From: Nocardia xishanensis NBRC 101358
Lineage (GTDB): Bacteria > Actinomycetota > Actinomycetes > Mycobacteriales > Mycobacteriaceae
Assembly (NCBI RefSeq): GCF_001613365.1
Contig: NZ_BDCF01000027.1
Span: 1 to 64,000 of the forward strand
DNA length: 64,000 bases
Direction: 5' to 3'
Part shown: positions 24,559-33,252 of the stretch, piece by piece
Numbering within the stretch: the stretch's first letter is position 1
Layout of the letters: each line of letters opens with the position of its first letter
Program-made: the position numbers and the translations under genes
Notes under the pieces: model-generated
Database searches by the model: none
Told to the model about the DNA's origin: nothing
What the model saw: the letters and a program-made list of their open reading frames with translations, nothing else

Positions 24559-25815
24559 ATGACTGTCGCCGAGTCGACCGTTTTCGAGGCTCTCGAATCG
24601 AATGTCCGCGGCTACTGCCGATCCTGGCCGACGGTGTTCGACACCGCCAGCGGCGCCTGGTTGCGCGACGAGCACGGCCGCGACTACCTGGACTTCTTCG
24701 CGGGAGCGGGCGCGCTGAACTACGGCCACAACAATCCGGTCCTCAAGCGCGCGTTGATCGACTACCTCGTCGGCGACGGCATCACTCACGGGCTCGACAT
24801 GTCGACCGTGGCCAAGCGCAGGCTCTTGGAAACGCTGCGCGATACCGTGCTGGTTCCGCGCGGCTTGGACTACAAGGTGCAGTTCCCGGGCCCGACCGGA
24901 GCGAACGCCGTGGAGGCCGCGCTCAAACTGGCCCGCAAGGTCACCGGACGACAGCCGGTGCTGAACTTCACCAACGCCTTCCACGGCATGTCGCTCGGTG
25001 CGCTGTCGGTGACCGGCAACGCCGCCAAGCGGGCGGGTGCGGGTGTGCCGCTGGTGCACGTCACGCCGATGCCCTACGACGGCTACCTCGGCGCGGGCGA
25101 CGAACTGCGTTGGATGCGGCGCGCGCTCGACGATCCCTCCTCGGGTTTGGACAAGCCCGCGGCGGTGATCGTGGAGACGGTGCAGGGCGAGGGCGGGGTG
25201 AACGTGGCGCGGGCGCGGTGGCTGCGCGAACTGGCCGAGCTGTGCCGGGCGCGCGGCATCCTGCTGATCGTCGACGACGTGCAGATGGGCTGCGGGCGAA
25301 CCGGTCCGTTCTTCTCCTTCGAGTCCGCGGGTATCACGCCCGATATCGTGACGCTGTCCAAGTCGATCGGCGGCTACGGATTGCCCATGGCGCTGGTGCT
25401 TTTCAAGTCCGAGCTGGACCAGTGGGCCCCTGGCGAGCACAACGGAACCTTCCGCGGCAACAACCCCGCCTTCGTCACAGCCGAGGTCGCGCTGCGCCAC
25501 TATTGGTCCGACGACGCGCTCGAGCGTGCCACCCTCGCCAAAGGCGAGCGGATCGAGCGGGCGCTCGCCGGAGTGGCCGCGGCGTATCCCGGCGTCTCGA
25601 CTCGTGGGCGAGGTCTGGTGCACGGCATCGTGTTCGAGGACCCGTCGCTGGCGGGCAAGGTCTGCCAGGTGGCGTTCGATCGCGGGCTGCTGGTGGAGAC
25701 CTCCGGCTCCGTCGACGAGGTGGTCAAGCTGCTGCCGCCGCTGACGATCACCGACGACGAGCTCGACCGTGGTCTGGATGTGGTCACCGGCGCTGTCGAC
25801 GCCGTCTGCGGCTGA
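24559..25815 (+). CDS. ectB: Diaminobutyrate-2-oxoglutarate aminotransferase-like (EctB type), standing alone
   Basis: 418 residues, class III PLP aminotransferase. EctB converts aspartate semialdehyde to L-2,4-diaminobutyrate. Typical EctB sequences are seen: FFAGAGALNYGHNNP (about 43-57), FPGPTGANAVEAALKLARK (about 111-129), IVDDVQMGCGRTGPFFSFE, and the PLP lysine in LSKSIGGYGLPMAL (about 270-283). ATG 24559 follows AGGAAGGATC. There is no ectA or ectC on either side, so the product may feed another pathway (siderophore or peptide diaminobutyrate, or ectoine genes elsewhere). Divergent from the ABC exporter. Confidence 0.9.
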   Translation: MTVAESTVFEALESNVRGYCRSWPTVFDTASGAWLRDEHGRDYLDFFAGAGALNYGHNNPVLKRALIDYLVGDGITHGLDMSTVAKRRLLETLRDTVLVPRGLDYKVQFPGPTGANAVEAALKLARKVTGRQPVLNFTNAFHGMSLGALSVTGNAAKRAGAGVPLVHVTPMPYDGYLGAGDELRWMRRALDDPSSGLDKPAAVIVETVQGEGGVNVARARWLRELAELCRARGILLIVDDVQMGCGRTGPFFSFESAGITPDIVTLSKSIGGYGLPMALVLFKSELDQWAPGEHNGTFRGNNPAFVTAEVALRHYWSDDALERATLAKGERIERALAGVAAAYPGVSTRGRGLVHGIVFEDPSLAGKVCQVAFDRGLLVETSGSVDEVVKLLPPLTITDDELDRGLDVVTGAVDAVCG

Positions 25816-25990
25816 CGGATCTGGACAAGTCGAACGGCACTGGGCACCGCGTCCGTGCCGCGTCGGTTGGTCCGTTGCGTTTGTCCAGCGGGCAACGGCC
25901 ATTCGACTACCGTCGTTTCCGGTCAGTGCCACTTGGGTTGGCGAGCCTGCTGGCCCGAGATGCCTGATCCGCACGGCACAGGTGCGGCAC

Positions 25991-26956
25991 TCAGCTCGCC
26001 ACGCGGTGACCGGTGACGATCCGGTGGATCAGCCGCGCGGCCGTGCGGGCGGTGCGGCCGTCGATGTCGAAGACCGGCGCGAGTTCGGCGACGTCGGCGG
26101 CGACGAGTTTGCCGCTGGCCGTCACCCGGTCGCATACGCGCTGCACGGTCTCGACCGGTACGCCGAAGCCCGCGGGCGCGCTGACGCCGGGAGCCACGGC
26201 GGCGGGGAGGACGTCGAGGTCGATGGTGAGATAGACCAGGTCGACGTCGTTCAGGAAGGCATCGACGAACTCGTCCACGGCCGCCCGGTCCAGTAGGCCG
26301 CATCGGTCGTCGGGCAGATGGCGGACGCCGAGTTCGCGCGCGGTCTCGAACAGCGCGACCGTATTGCCCGGTTGGCTGATGCCGAGCACGTCGTAGCGGT
26401 AGGACGCTCCCGCCGCGCGTTCGGCCTCGGTGATCTGCCGGAACGGGGTGCCCGAGCTCGGCTCCTGATCGGCCCGAAGATCGAAGTGGGCGTCCAGATT
26501 CAGGATGCCCAACCGCAGCGTGCCGCGTAGCCGTGCCGCCGCGATGCCGGAATAGGTGCCGAAGGCGACCTCGTGACCGCCGCCGAGCACCACGGGAAAG
26601 CGGCCCGCGTCCAAGGCGGCCGCGACGGCGCGGCCCAGCCGCCGCTGACCCGACTCCAGATCGCCATCGGTGACCGTGACGGTGCCCGCGTCCTCCAGAT
26701 CGAGCGGTTCGGGCAGCGCCAGCGACGCAAGCGCGCCGCGCAGCGCGTCCGGACCCGCCGCCGCCCCCGGACGGCCTTTGTTCCTGCGGACGCCCTCGTC
26801 GCTCGCGAAACCGATCAGCACACAACCCTTTCCGGCCGTGCGCGCCGGATCGTAGGGGCGGACCAGCTGATGCCACCGGGCGTGCTGCGGCCCGTCGCCG
26901 TCGACCCGGCCGGTCCACGGCCGCGGGGCGATATCGACCGGGAGGCGCGGGTTCAT
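25991..26956 (-). CDS. hutG: Formimidoylglutamase
   Basis: 321 residues from ATG 26956. Binuclear Mn ureohydrolase of the arginase fold that splits N-formimidoyl-glutamate to glutamate and formamide, the last step of histidine degradation. Metal ligands are in LGGGHEVAFGTY (about 128-139), ILNLDAHFDLRAD (about 155-167) and LTIDLDVLPAAVAPGVSAPAGFG (about 245-267). Its ATG overlaps the hutI stop by four bases (ATGA), so it is the second gene of hutIG. hutU and hutH are not in the window. Confidence 0.93.
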   Translation of the reverse strand: MNPRLPVDIAPRPWTGRVDGDGPQHARWHQLVRPYDPARTAGKGCVLIGFASDEGVRRNKGRPGAAAGPDALRGALASLALPEPLDLEDAGTVTVTDGDLESGQRRLGRAVAAALDAGRFPVVLGGGHEVAFGTYSGIAAARLRGTLRLGILNLDAHFDLRADQEPSSGTPFRQITEAERAAGASYRYDVLGISQPGNTVALFETARELGVRHLPDDRCGLLDRAAVDEFVDAFLNDVDLVYLTIDLDVLPAAVAPGVSAPAGFGVPVETVQRVCDRVTASGKLVAADVAELAPVFDIDGRTARTAARLIHRIVTGHRVAS

Positions 26957-28149
26957 GCGGCTGCCGTTCCGGCGACGAGGATTCCGCCGCGCCACACCGA
27001 ACGCACGAGCGGCACGCCGGGCCGGTAGGCCAAATGCAGATAGGAAGGGGCGTCGAGCGCGAGTGCGTCGGCGCGCGTACCGACGCGCAAGGTGCCGACA
27101 TCGTCGCGGAGCAGTGCCCGTGCGCCGCCCGCGGTGGCGGACCACACCGCTTCCTCCGGCGTCATTCGCAACTCGCGCACCGCAAGCGCGATGCAGAACG
27201 GCAGGCTCGTGGTGTACGAGGTGCCGGGATTGCAGTCCGCGCCCAGCGCTACGGTGACGCCCGCGTCGAGCAGTGCCCTGGCGTCGGGATAGCTGTTGCG
27301 GGTGCAGAAGTCGGCGGCGGGCAGCAGTGTCGCCACCGTCGCGCTGCCCGCGAGGGCGTCGATGTCGGCGGGGGTGACGTAGCTGACGTGGTCGACCGAG
27401 GCCGCGCCGAGTTCGACGGCCAATCCCACGCCGGGACCGGGGCCGAGCTGATTGCCGTGCACCCGGGGAATCAGCCCGTGCGCCATTCCCGCCCGCAGCA
27501 CGGCCTCCGACTGCTCCCGGGTGAACGCGCCCCGTTCGCAGAACACATCGATCCACTTCGCGTGCGGCGCGCAAGCCGGAATCATGTCCCGGCACACCAT
27601 CTCCACGTACTCGCCGGCTCGTCCCGCGTACTCCGGCGGTGGCACGTGCGCGGCCAGCAAGGTCACCTCGTCGGTGAAGCGCCCGGCCACCAGCGCGCTG
27701 CGCAGTTCGTCCCCGGTGGTCTGGCCGTAGCCGGTTTTGCATTCGACCGTCGTGCTTCCCGAGCGCAGCGACTCGTCCATCAGCCGCAGGACGTTGGCGG
27801 CGAGCCGGTCGTCGCCGGCCGCCCGCGTCGCGGCGATGGTGGTGCGGATGCCGCCCGCCGCGTAGGCGGTCCCGGACATCCTGGCCGCGAACTCCTCGGC
27901 CCGCTCCCCGTCGAACACCAGATGCGCGTGGCTTTCCACGAATCCGGGCAGCACCGCCCGGTCCGCCAGATCCACGCATACATCGGCCGCCTGAGCCTCG
28001 CGCGAATCACCCACCCAGCCGACCAGTCCATCCTCGAACACCACCGCCGCGTCGCGCCGCACGCCGAGCGGGCCGACGCCCGAGTCCGGGTCGTTGGTGA
28101 CCAGCGTGCCGATATTCGTCAGGACGGTGGACCGTGAACCCTCGGACAC
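26953..28149 (-). CDS. hutI: Imidazolonepropionase
   Basis: 398 residues from a GTG at 28149, behind an excellent GAGGAGGAA ribosome-binding site; longer readings are not supported. It hydrolyses imidazolonepropionate in histidine catabolism. Amidohydrolase fold: metal pair HAHLVFDG (about 74-81), substrate Tyr/Arg region YAAGGIRTTIAATRAAG, HVPPPEYAG, HGNQLG and the metal Asp in LGADCNPGTSYTTSL (about 315-329). Four-base overlap with hutG. Confidence 0.95.
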   Translation of the reverse strand: MSEGSRSTVLTNIGTLVTNDPDSGVGPLGVRRDAAVVFEDGLVGWVGDSREAQAADVCVDLADRAVLPGFVESHAHLVFDGERAEEFAARMSGTAYAAGGIRTTIAATRAAGDDRLAANVLRLMDESLRSGSTTVECKTGYGQTTGDELRSALVAGRFTDEVTLLAAHVPPPEYAGRAGEYVEMVCRDMIPACAPHAKWIDVFCERGAFTREQSEAVLRAGMAHGLIPRVHGNQLGPGPGVGLAVELGAASVDHVSYVTPADIDALAGSATVATLLPAADFCTRNSYPDARALLDAGVTVALGADCNPGTSYTTSLPFCIALAVRELRMTPEEAVWSATAGGARALLRDDVGTLRVGTRADALALDAPSYLHLAYRPGVPLVRSVWRGGILVAGTAAA

Positions 28150-28336
28150 GATTCCTCCTCGCGACCATGCCGTGTCAGCCGGATGCGGATCGGTGTGAGG
28201 CGACTGTAGAACACCGCGCGCCGTCGCCGGACGCAGTCGGGCCACTGCTTCCGATGCGCGTCGGACCCGCGCGCACCGGGTGGGCGGCTCCATATTCGGT
28301 TGACCGGCGGCCCTGGCCGGTCAGTAGGGTGGGCCG

Positions 28337-28735
28337 GTGATTCGCACAGCTGCGTTGGCTCATGTCCGGGATCGGCGTCTGCTGCAGGCGCGATCCATCG
28401 GCAAGGACGTCTTCTACATGGCGGGCGGCAAGATCGACGCCGGGGAAACGCCGGTCGCGGCGTTGCACCGTGAGGTCAGGGAGGAACTCGGCGTCGGCGT
28501 CGCCTCCTGCGCCGAACTGGGCGTCTTCCACGCCGAGGCGTACGGCCACGCGCCGGGTACGCGGCTGCACATGACCTGCTTCACCGCCGAACTCGACGGC
28601 GATCCGCACCCCAGCGGCGAGATCGCCGAACTCCGGTATTTCACGGTGCGCGAGTACGCCGCAATGGACCACGTCGCTCCGGGCTCCATGCTCGTCTTCC
28701 GCAAGCTGCACGAACTGGGCCTCGTCGACTGGTGA
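28337..28735 (+). CDS. NUDIX hydrolase
   Basis: 132 residues from a GTG at 28337 (VIRTAALAHVRDRRLLQ). The NUDIX box is intact: GGKIDAGETPVAALHREVREELGV, about residues 30-53, with the REVREEL metal-binding core. Small single-domain enzyme, probably a nucleotide or nucleotide-sugar diphosphatase; the substrate cannot be told. Stands alone after hutIG (divergent from hutI). Confidence 0.9.
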   Translation: MIRTAALAHVRDRRLLQARSIGKDVFYMAGGKIDAGETPVAALHREVREELGVGVASCAELGVFHAEAYGHAPGTRLHMTCFTAELDGDPHPSGEIAELRYFTVREYAAMDHVAPGSMLVFRKLHELGLVDW

Positions 28736-28920
28736 TCACCCGCCGGGATATTCGGTGGGGCAGCGTGTTTCGGACGGCGGTCGACGCTCGCGCGGGCGAG
28801 GAGGAGCCGCCGGATACAGCCATGTCCCGGAGCTCGACGCAGGATTGCGCTCGAGTTCGCGCTGACCGAGCGTCGGCCGTGGCCGGATAAGTAAGTAGAA
28901 AGTCTTCTATCTATATCGTC

Positions 28921-28948
28921 TTGGCGACGACAAATGATGGTGTATGTT
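28921..28948 (+). promoter_or_regulatory. Sigma-70-type promoter candidate TTGGCG-N16-TATGTT
   Basis: TTGGCG (28921-28926) and TATGTT (28943-28948) with a 16-base spacer, in the AT-rich part of the region. Transcription from about 28955 would give a 5' leader of about 130 bases before the transglycosylase ATG. Confidence 0.5.
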
Positions 28949-29002
28949 AATGGCAGTTCCTCATTATGAAGCGGGGGTCGAGGAACTTCGGTGAGGCACC
29001 CG

Positions 29003-29063
29003 ATCGGAGACGCGTAGCGCGGACCCTACTGGGGGCGCCGGGGCAGCACAGCCGCTCTCCGAT
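29003..29063 (+). ncRNA. Structured 5' leader (three-way junction), candidate cis-regulatory RNA
   Basis: ATCGGAGA (29003-29010) pairs perfectly with TCTCCGAT (29056-29063). Inside are hairpin 1 (GCGC/CCC 29017-29026 with GGG/GCGC 29031-29038) and hairpin 2 (GGC 29042-29044 with GCC 29051-29053). The fold closes 23 bases before the ATG. The 5' flank CTTCGGTGAGGC recalls the start of M-box magnesium riboswitches, but the element is too short and lacks the M-box 3' signature. No known class fits. Confidence 0.35.
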
Positions 29064-29086
29064 GGCGTAGAGGATGGAAGAGCCGA

Positions 29087-30469
29087 ATGCGTGTATCCGC
29101 AGCACTGACCGCATCGGCGCTGGCCGTCGCGGGACTGGTCGTCACGGGTTCGGCGGCGCACCAGGGCGGTCCCAGCGCCCCGCCCGAAGCTCCCGAGGCG
29201 CTGTCGGCGGTCGTTGACGGCGCCGCGCAGGGGGAAGACGTCGCCGCTGCCGGTTTGTCACGGGCGGTCGGATTGCTTCCTGTCGCACCGGATACGCCGC
29301 GCACGCTCCGCGCCGTTACTCCGGTGAGGTCGCCCGCGTTCGCGGGGACGGTGCCCTTGCACGACATCTCGCTGCCGAATACCCGTGGCCCCTTGGGCAT
29401 TCCGGAGATCGTGTTGGCGGCGTATCGCAATGCCGAGTTGGCCCTGGAGTCTTCGATGCCGGGCTGCGGGCTGACGTGGAATCTGCTCGCCGGGATCGGC
29501 CGGATCGAATCCGGCCACGCGGGAAGCGGACACACCGATGTGGCGGGGACGACGCTCGCGCCGATCTTCGGCCCGGCCCTGGACGGGACGCTGCCGGGCA
29601 ACGAGATCATCAAGGCCGCGTCCGGCGGATACGTCCGCGCGATGGGGCCCATGCAATTCCTGCCGAGCACGTGGAGCGCGTATGCCGCCGACGGCAACGG
29701 CGACGGAATCGCCGACCCGCACAACGTGTTCGACGCATCGCTGGCCGCCGGAAAGTACCTGTGTTCCGGTGGGACGGACCTGCGGGATCCGGCGCAGGAA
29801 TTGCGGGCGGTGCTGCGCTACAACAACTCGGTGTCCTACGCGCGCGACGTGCTGAGCTGGTCGGCGGCGTATCGCACGGGCGGCGCTCCGGCTCGCGTCG
29901 AGATCGGCCCCGAGCTGGATCCGCCGGGCTCGGGGCCCATGATCCAGCCCGCTCCGGAGCTGTCCGCTCGCGACACCGCCCTGCCGTCCACGCCTGCCCC
30001 GACGGAACAGCCGCCGGTCGCCACCGTTCCCTCGGCTCCCGCGCCGACGCAGGTGATGATCACCATCCCGGGTCTGCCGCCGATTCCCTGCGGGATCTTC
30101 TGCCCGCCACCGCCCGATCCGTGCGAGCAGGGGGTTCCCGCTCCGATGCCGCGACCGGGCGAACCCGGAGGACTGCCGATCGCGCCGGGCCGGACCTACG
30201 GCGGCGATGCCGGAGAGCTCATCGAGCCCGAAGTCATACCTGCCCAGAAGAATCCGGCATGTGTGATCGAGATGCCGCAGCATAGCGGGCCGCTGCCGTA
30301 CAAGGAGCCGAAAGCCGAAGCGCCGATGGCGGATTCCGAGCAGGTACCTGCCCCGGCTTCCGATGCCGCGCCGGAGCCCGCACCGGAATCGGAACCCTTT
30401 GTGCCCCAGTCTCCTGCACCCGAGCCCGGCATCACCCTGCCGTTCGGCATCGTCATCCCGCTGCGCTGA
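29087..30469 (+). CDS. Secreted lytic transglycosylase (SLT fold) with Pro-rich tail
   Basis: 460 residues. Signal peptide MRVSAALTASALAVAGLVVTGSAAH. A linker leads to the SLT domain (about residues 105-265): LLAGIGRIESGHAG, where Glu is the predicted catalytic acid, then AMGPMQFLPSTWSAYAADGNGDGIADPHNVFDA and YNNSVSYARDVLSW. The domain cuts peptidoglycan glycan strands with 1,6-anhydro product formation. Residues about 270-460 are a Pro/Glu/Ala-rich extension with a Cys-containing segment (IPCGIFCPPPPDPCEQG), probably wall-spanning or disulfide-linked. ATG 29087 follows GGATGGAAG. Preceded by a structured leader; next to an ABC exporter operon. Confidence 0.9.
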   Translation: MRVSAALTASALAVAGLVVTGSAAHQGGPSAPPEAPEALSAVVDGAAQGEDVAAAGLSRAVGLLPVAPDTPRTLRAVTPVRSPAFAGTVPLHDISLPNTRGPLGIPEIVLAAYRNAELALESSMPGCGLTWNLLAGIGRIESGHAGSGHTDVAGTTLAPIFGPALDGTLPGNEIIKAASGGYVRAMGPMQFLPSTWSAYAADGNGDGIADPHNVFDASLAAGKYLCSGGTDLRDPAQELRAVLRYNNSVSYARDVLSWSAAYRTGGAPARVEIGPELDPPGSGPMIQPAPELSARDTALPSTPAPTEQPPVATVPSAPAPTQVMITIPGLPPIPCGIFCPPPPDPCEQGVPAPMPRPGEPGGLPIAPGRTYGGDAGELIEPEVIPAQKNPACVIEMPQHSGPLPYKEPKAEAPMADSEQVPAPASDAAPEPAPESEPFVPQSPAPEPGITLPFGIVIPLR

Positions 30470-30532
30470 CCGGGTCCACCGCGGCCCGTGCACCGCTAGG
30501 GTGGGGGAACAGCTGAGGACAAGGGGAGTTCG

Positions 30533-31411
30533 ATGTTGGAAGTCGCGCACCTGGTGCGCCGGTTCGGGGATGTCGTCGCGGTCGACGACGTGTCGTTCGC
30601 CGTGACGCCCGGCGCTCTTACCGGATTCGTCGGCGGCAACGGGGCGGGCAAAACCACCACCATGCGCATGATCATGGGCGTGCTCGCGGTGCACGGCGGG
30701 GAACTGCGCTGGCAGGGCAGGCCGGTGACCGCCGCCGACCGCAGGTCGTTCGGCTACATGCCCGAGGAACGCGGGCTGTATCCGAAGCAGCCGGTGCTCG
30801 ATCAGCTCGTCTACCTGGCCAGGCTGCGCGGGCGGACGGCGACCGACGCCCGGCTCCGCGCGCGAGAGTTGCTGGACCGCTTCGCCCTCGGTGATCGCGC
30901 GAAGGACAAGCTGGAAGCTCTCTCGCTGGGCAACCAGCAGCGGGTGCAGATCGCCGCGGCGGTGATCGCGCAGCCATCGCTGCTGATTCTGGACGAGCCG
31001 TTCTCCGGTCTCGACCCGTCCGCGGTCGATTCGATGGCCGATCTGTTGCGCGAATACGCGAGCATGGGCGTGCCCGTGCTCTTCTCCTCGCATCAGCTCG
31101 ATCTGGTCGAGCGGCTGTGCGATCGGCTGGTGATTCTCGCGGCGGGCCGGGTCGTCGGGCAGGGCTCGGTGGACGAGCTCCGGTCCACCGGTTCGACGCG
31201 CTATCGGCTCGCGGTCGGCGGCGACCCGGGTTGGCTGCACTCCTATGCCGGCGTGCGGGTACTACAGACCAACGGTTCCAGTGTGCTGCTCGAACTCGAC
31301 GGCGCGACCACCGAAGCGCTGCTCGGCGAAGCGCTGGCCCGCGGCCCGGTGCGCGAACTCGCCGAGGTGCGACCGTCGGTGTCGGAGATCTACCGCGAGG
31401 TGACGGCATGA
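30533..31411 (+). CDS. ABC transporter ATP-binding protein (NatA-like)
   Basis: 292 residues. Walker A GGNGAGKTTT (about 35-44), signature LSLGNQQRVQIAAAV, Walker B LLILDEPFSGLDP, switch His in SSHQLDLVE. The PEERGLYPKQPVLDQL loop and the C-terminal DUF4162-like segment (EVRPSVSEIYREV) are typical of NatA-type ATPases. The stop overlaps the permease ATG (ATGA at 31408-31411). Exports an unknown substrate; NatAB relatives extrude sodium. Confidence 0.93.
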   Translation: MLEVAHLVRRFGDVVAVDDVSFAVTPGALTGFVGGNGAGKTTTMRMIMGVLAVHGGELRWQGRPVTAADRRSFGYMPEERGLYPKQPVLDQLVYLARLRGRTATDARLRARELLDRFALGDRAKDKLEALSLGNQQRVQIAAAVIAQPSLLILDEPFSGLDPSAVDSMADLLREYASMGVPVLFSSHQLDLVERLCDRLVILAAGRVVGQGSVDELRSTGSTRYRLAVGGDPGWLHSYAGVRVLQTNGSSVLLELDGATTEALLGEALARGPVRELAEVRPSVSEIYREVTA

Positions 31412-32595
31412 GTACGGATTTCGCTCCACGCGGGGTGTGGCGGCTCGTGGCGGCTCGCGAGATCGCGGTGAAGCTGCGCGATCGAAACTTCCTGGTTTCC
31501 ACGGTGATCACCATCGCGGCCATCGTCGCGTCCCTGGCCATCACCGGTTTCGTGAGCAACCGCACCGAGGAGATCGACGTCGCCGTCGTCGGTGCGGGAG
31601 CTGACCGAATCGTCGCGGTCGCCAACGATCTGGCGGCGAGCGCCGACCGGAAGGTCGTCTTCACGGCCCGCCCGCAGCCCGATGTGACGGCGGTCGAGCA
31701 GCGGGTGCGCGACGACGAGACCGAGGTCGGCTTGATGCCAGCGGAACCTGGCGGCTGGCGGCTGGTCGGCGATAACGCCCAGAACGACGACGCCGCAACG
31801 TATCTCGGTGCCGCCGTGCAGCAGATCGCGGTGCAGCGCAATGCCGCCGCCGCGGGCGTGAGCCTGGAGCAGCTCGGCCGCGGCGGCGCGGTGACCTACG
31901 ACCTGCTCGACCGGTCCACGATCGAACCGGGCTTGGCCAGGATCGTGAGCATCGTCTTCGCGCTCCTCTTCTACACCGCGTCGATCCTGTTCGGCATGGG
32001 CATCGCGCAGAGCGTGGTCGAGGAGAAACAGAACCGGATCGTGGAGATCCTGGCCAGCGCTATCCCATTGCGGCAGTTGCTGATCGGAAAGGTGCTCGGT
32101 AACACGGCGATGGCCTTCGTGCAGCTCGCACTGTTCGTCGGCGCAGGCCTGATCGGATTGGCGGCCACCGGCAGGGGCGACCAGGTGACCACGATCGCGG
32201 GCGCGGCAGGCTGGTTCGTCGTCTTCTTCGTGGTCGGCTTCCTCGCCCTGGCGAGCTTGTGGGCGGTCGCGGGCGCGCTCGCGACGCGTAGCGAGGACCT
32301 GCAATCCACCTCGATGCCCATGTCGATGGTGATCATGATCGTGTTGTTCGCAGGCATCTTGCTCACCGGCACGTGGCGGGTGATCGCGTCCTATGTCCCG
32401 ATCGTTTCGATCGTCGCCATGCCCGCCAGGCTGGCGGAGGGCGCCGCGGCCTGGTGGGAGCCCGTCGTCGCGCTGATCCTGATGGCGGCGGGGACCTATG
32501 GCACCGTCTTGATCGCGGAGAAGATGTACCGGCGCTCGCTCATGCAGACGCGGGGACGTCTGACGATGCGACAGGCGCTGGCCGTCGAGGATTGA
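31408..32595 (+). CDS. ABC-2 permease (NatB-like)
   Basis: 395 residues. One N-terminal helix (about 30-50), a large extracytoplasmic domain (about 55-180), then five or six helices (about 185-375). Motif VVEEKQNRIVEILASAIPLRQLLIGKVLGN is the ABC-2 signature after the second helix. ATG 31408 overlaps the ATPase stop. Ends on the palindrome at 32593-32607, which also contains the stop of the convergent gene. Confidence 0.92.
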   Translation: MSTDFAPRGVWRLVAAREIAVKLRDRNFLVSTVITIAAIVASLAITGFVSNRTEEIDVAVVGAGADRIVAVANDLAASADRKVVFTARPQPDVTAVEQRVRDDETEVGLMPAEPGGWRLVGDNAQNDDAATYLGAAVQQIAVQRNAAAAGVSLEQLGRGGAVTYDLLDRSTIEPGLARIVSIVFALLFYTASILFGMGIAQSVVEEKQNRIVEILASAIPLRQLLIGKVLGNTAMAFVQLALFVGAGLIGLAATGRGDQVTTIAGAAGWFVVFFVVGFLALASLWAVAGALATRSEDLQSTSMPMSMVIMIVLFAGILLTGTWRVIASYVPIVSIVAMPARLAEGAAAWWEPVVALILMAAGTYGTVLIAEKMYRRSLMQTRGRLTMRQALAVED

Positions 32596-32607
32596 CGCGC
32601 CGCGTCA
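32593..32607. repeat. 15-bp palindrome spanning two convergent stop codons
   Basis: TGACGCG-C-CGCGTCA is perfectly symmetric; the outer TGA/TCA triplets are the stop codons of the NatB-like permease (plus) and the small transglycosylase (minus). It may serve as a weak shared terminator. Confidence 0.5.
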
Positions 32608-33060
32608 GTACCAGTGGTTCTGCTGCCAGAACACCCACGCCGCGTCGGGGCTGCCGTAGCGGTCGACCATGTAGTCGTAGGTCCAGCGCAGCTGGGTGAC
32701 GGGGTTGAACCGCCAGTCGGAGCCGTGGGTGGACATCTTTTCCGGCGGAAGCGCCTGGCCGAGGCCGTAGGCGCCGCTGGACGGGTTGACCGCGAACATG
32801 TTCCAGCCGCTCTCCCGGGTGATGATCGCGTCGAACGACGGGAAATAGTGGAGCGGAACGATGGTCAGCGCCAAGGCCTTCACGCCGATACGGGCCGAGG
32901 TCAGAAGCAGGTCGACACCCGCGGAGAGCGCCGGGTTCACCGACTCCGTGCCGCGCGCGTCGTTGGGATCGTCGGGTGGTGGCGCCGCGGCCGCGGCGGG
33001 GGCCAGGGCGATCGTCGCCGCGCAGCAGACCGCGGCGGCGGAGTAGGCGTACCGAAGCAT
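32605..33060 (-). CDS. Small secreted transglycosylase-like protein
   Basis: 151 residues from ATG 33060. Signal peptide MLRYAYSAAAVCCAATIALAPAAAAA. The C-terminal half is a compact lysozyme-like (SLT / aggregation-promoting-factor type) domain: IITRESGWNMFAVNPSSGAYGLGQALPPEKM, with the predicted catalytic Glu in RESGW, then FNPVTQLRWTYDYMVDRYGSPDAAWVFWQQNHWY, the classic domain end. Acts on peptidoglycan outside the membrane. Divergent from the TetR/OYE operon; its upstream region contains GGTAACC. Confidence 0.88.
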   Translation of the reverse strand: MLRYAYSAAAVCCAATIALAPAAAAAPPPDDPNDARGTESVNPALSAGVDLLLTSARIGVKALALTIVPLHYFPSFDAIITRESGWNMFAVNPSSGAYGLGQALPPEKMSTHGSDWRFNPVTQLRWTYDYMVDRYGSPDAAWVFWQQNHWY

Positions 33061-33205
33061 CGACTCGCTCCCTTCGCATCAGATGGTCTGAGTCCGGAAC
33101 CAGCTCGTGCGAAGTCAGCAAACCATTGGTAACCCTATGGGTTGGGTTGCCACACCGATGGCGGGCGGGGTTCTTCGCGGGCCGCGAAGTCGCCGCGGAA
33201 GCTAT

Positions 33206-33238
33206 TTCAATCAATGATTGAATCGACGTTTGAAACGT
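33206..33238. promoter_or_regulatory. Two adjacent perfect palindromes upstream of the TetR/OYE operon
   Basis: TTCAATCAATGATTGAA (33206-33222, 8-1-8) and ACGTTTGAAACGT (33226-33238, 6-1-6), centres 18 bases apart, ending 14 bases before the TetR ATG. Likely operator(s) of the adjacent TetR and overlapping its promoter. Confidence 0.65.
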
Positions 33239-33252
33239 GTTTTACTTCACTC

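Larger units (their letters stand above)
28736..29086. other. Promoter and structured leader of the secreted transglycosylase
   Basis: 350 bases. AT-rich compared with the rest of the window between 28885 and 28975. Contains the inverted pair TAGAA/TTCTA at 28896-28908, the promoter at 28921-28948 and the three-way-junction leader at 29003-29063. Confidence 0.55.

Noticed and set aside
25991..27979. 662-residue frame running through hutG and antisense-phase hutI
   Set aside because: Its first half is a shadow of hutI in another frame; the real protein starts at 26956 as hutG.
28986..29080. M-box (magnesium) riboswitch before the transglycosylase
   Set aside because: Only the 5' CTTCGGTGAGGC segment resembles it. 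The element is about 95 bases instead of about 165 and lacks the GTGCTAAAGC 3' signature.
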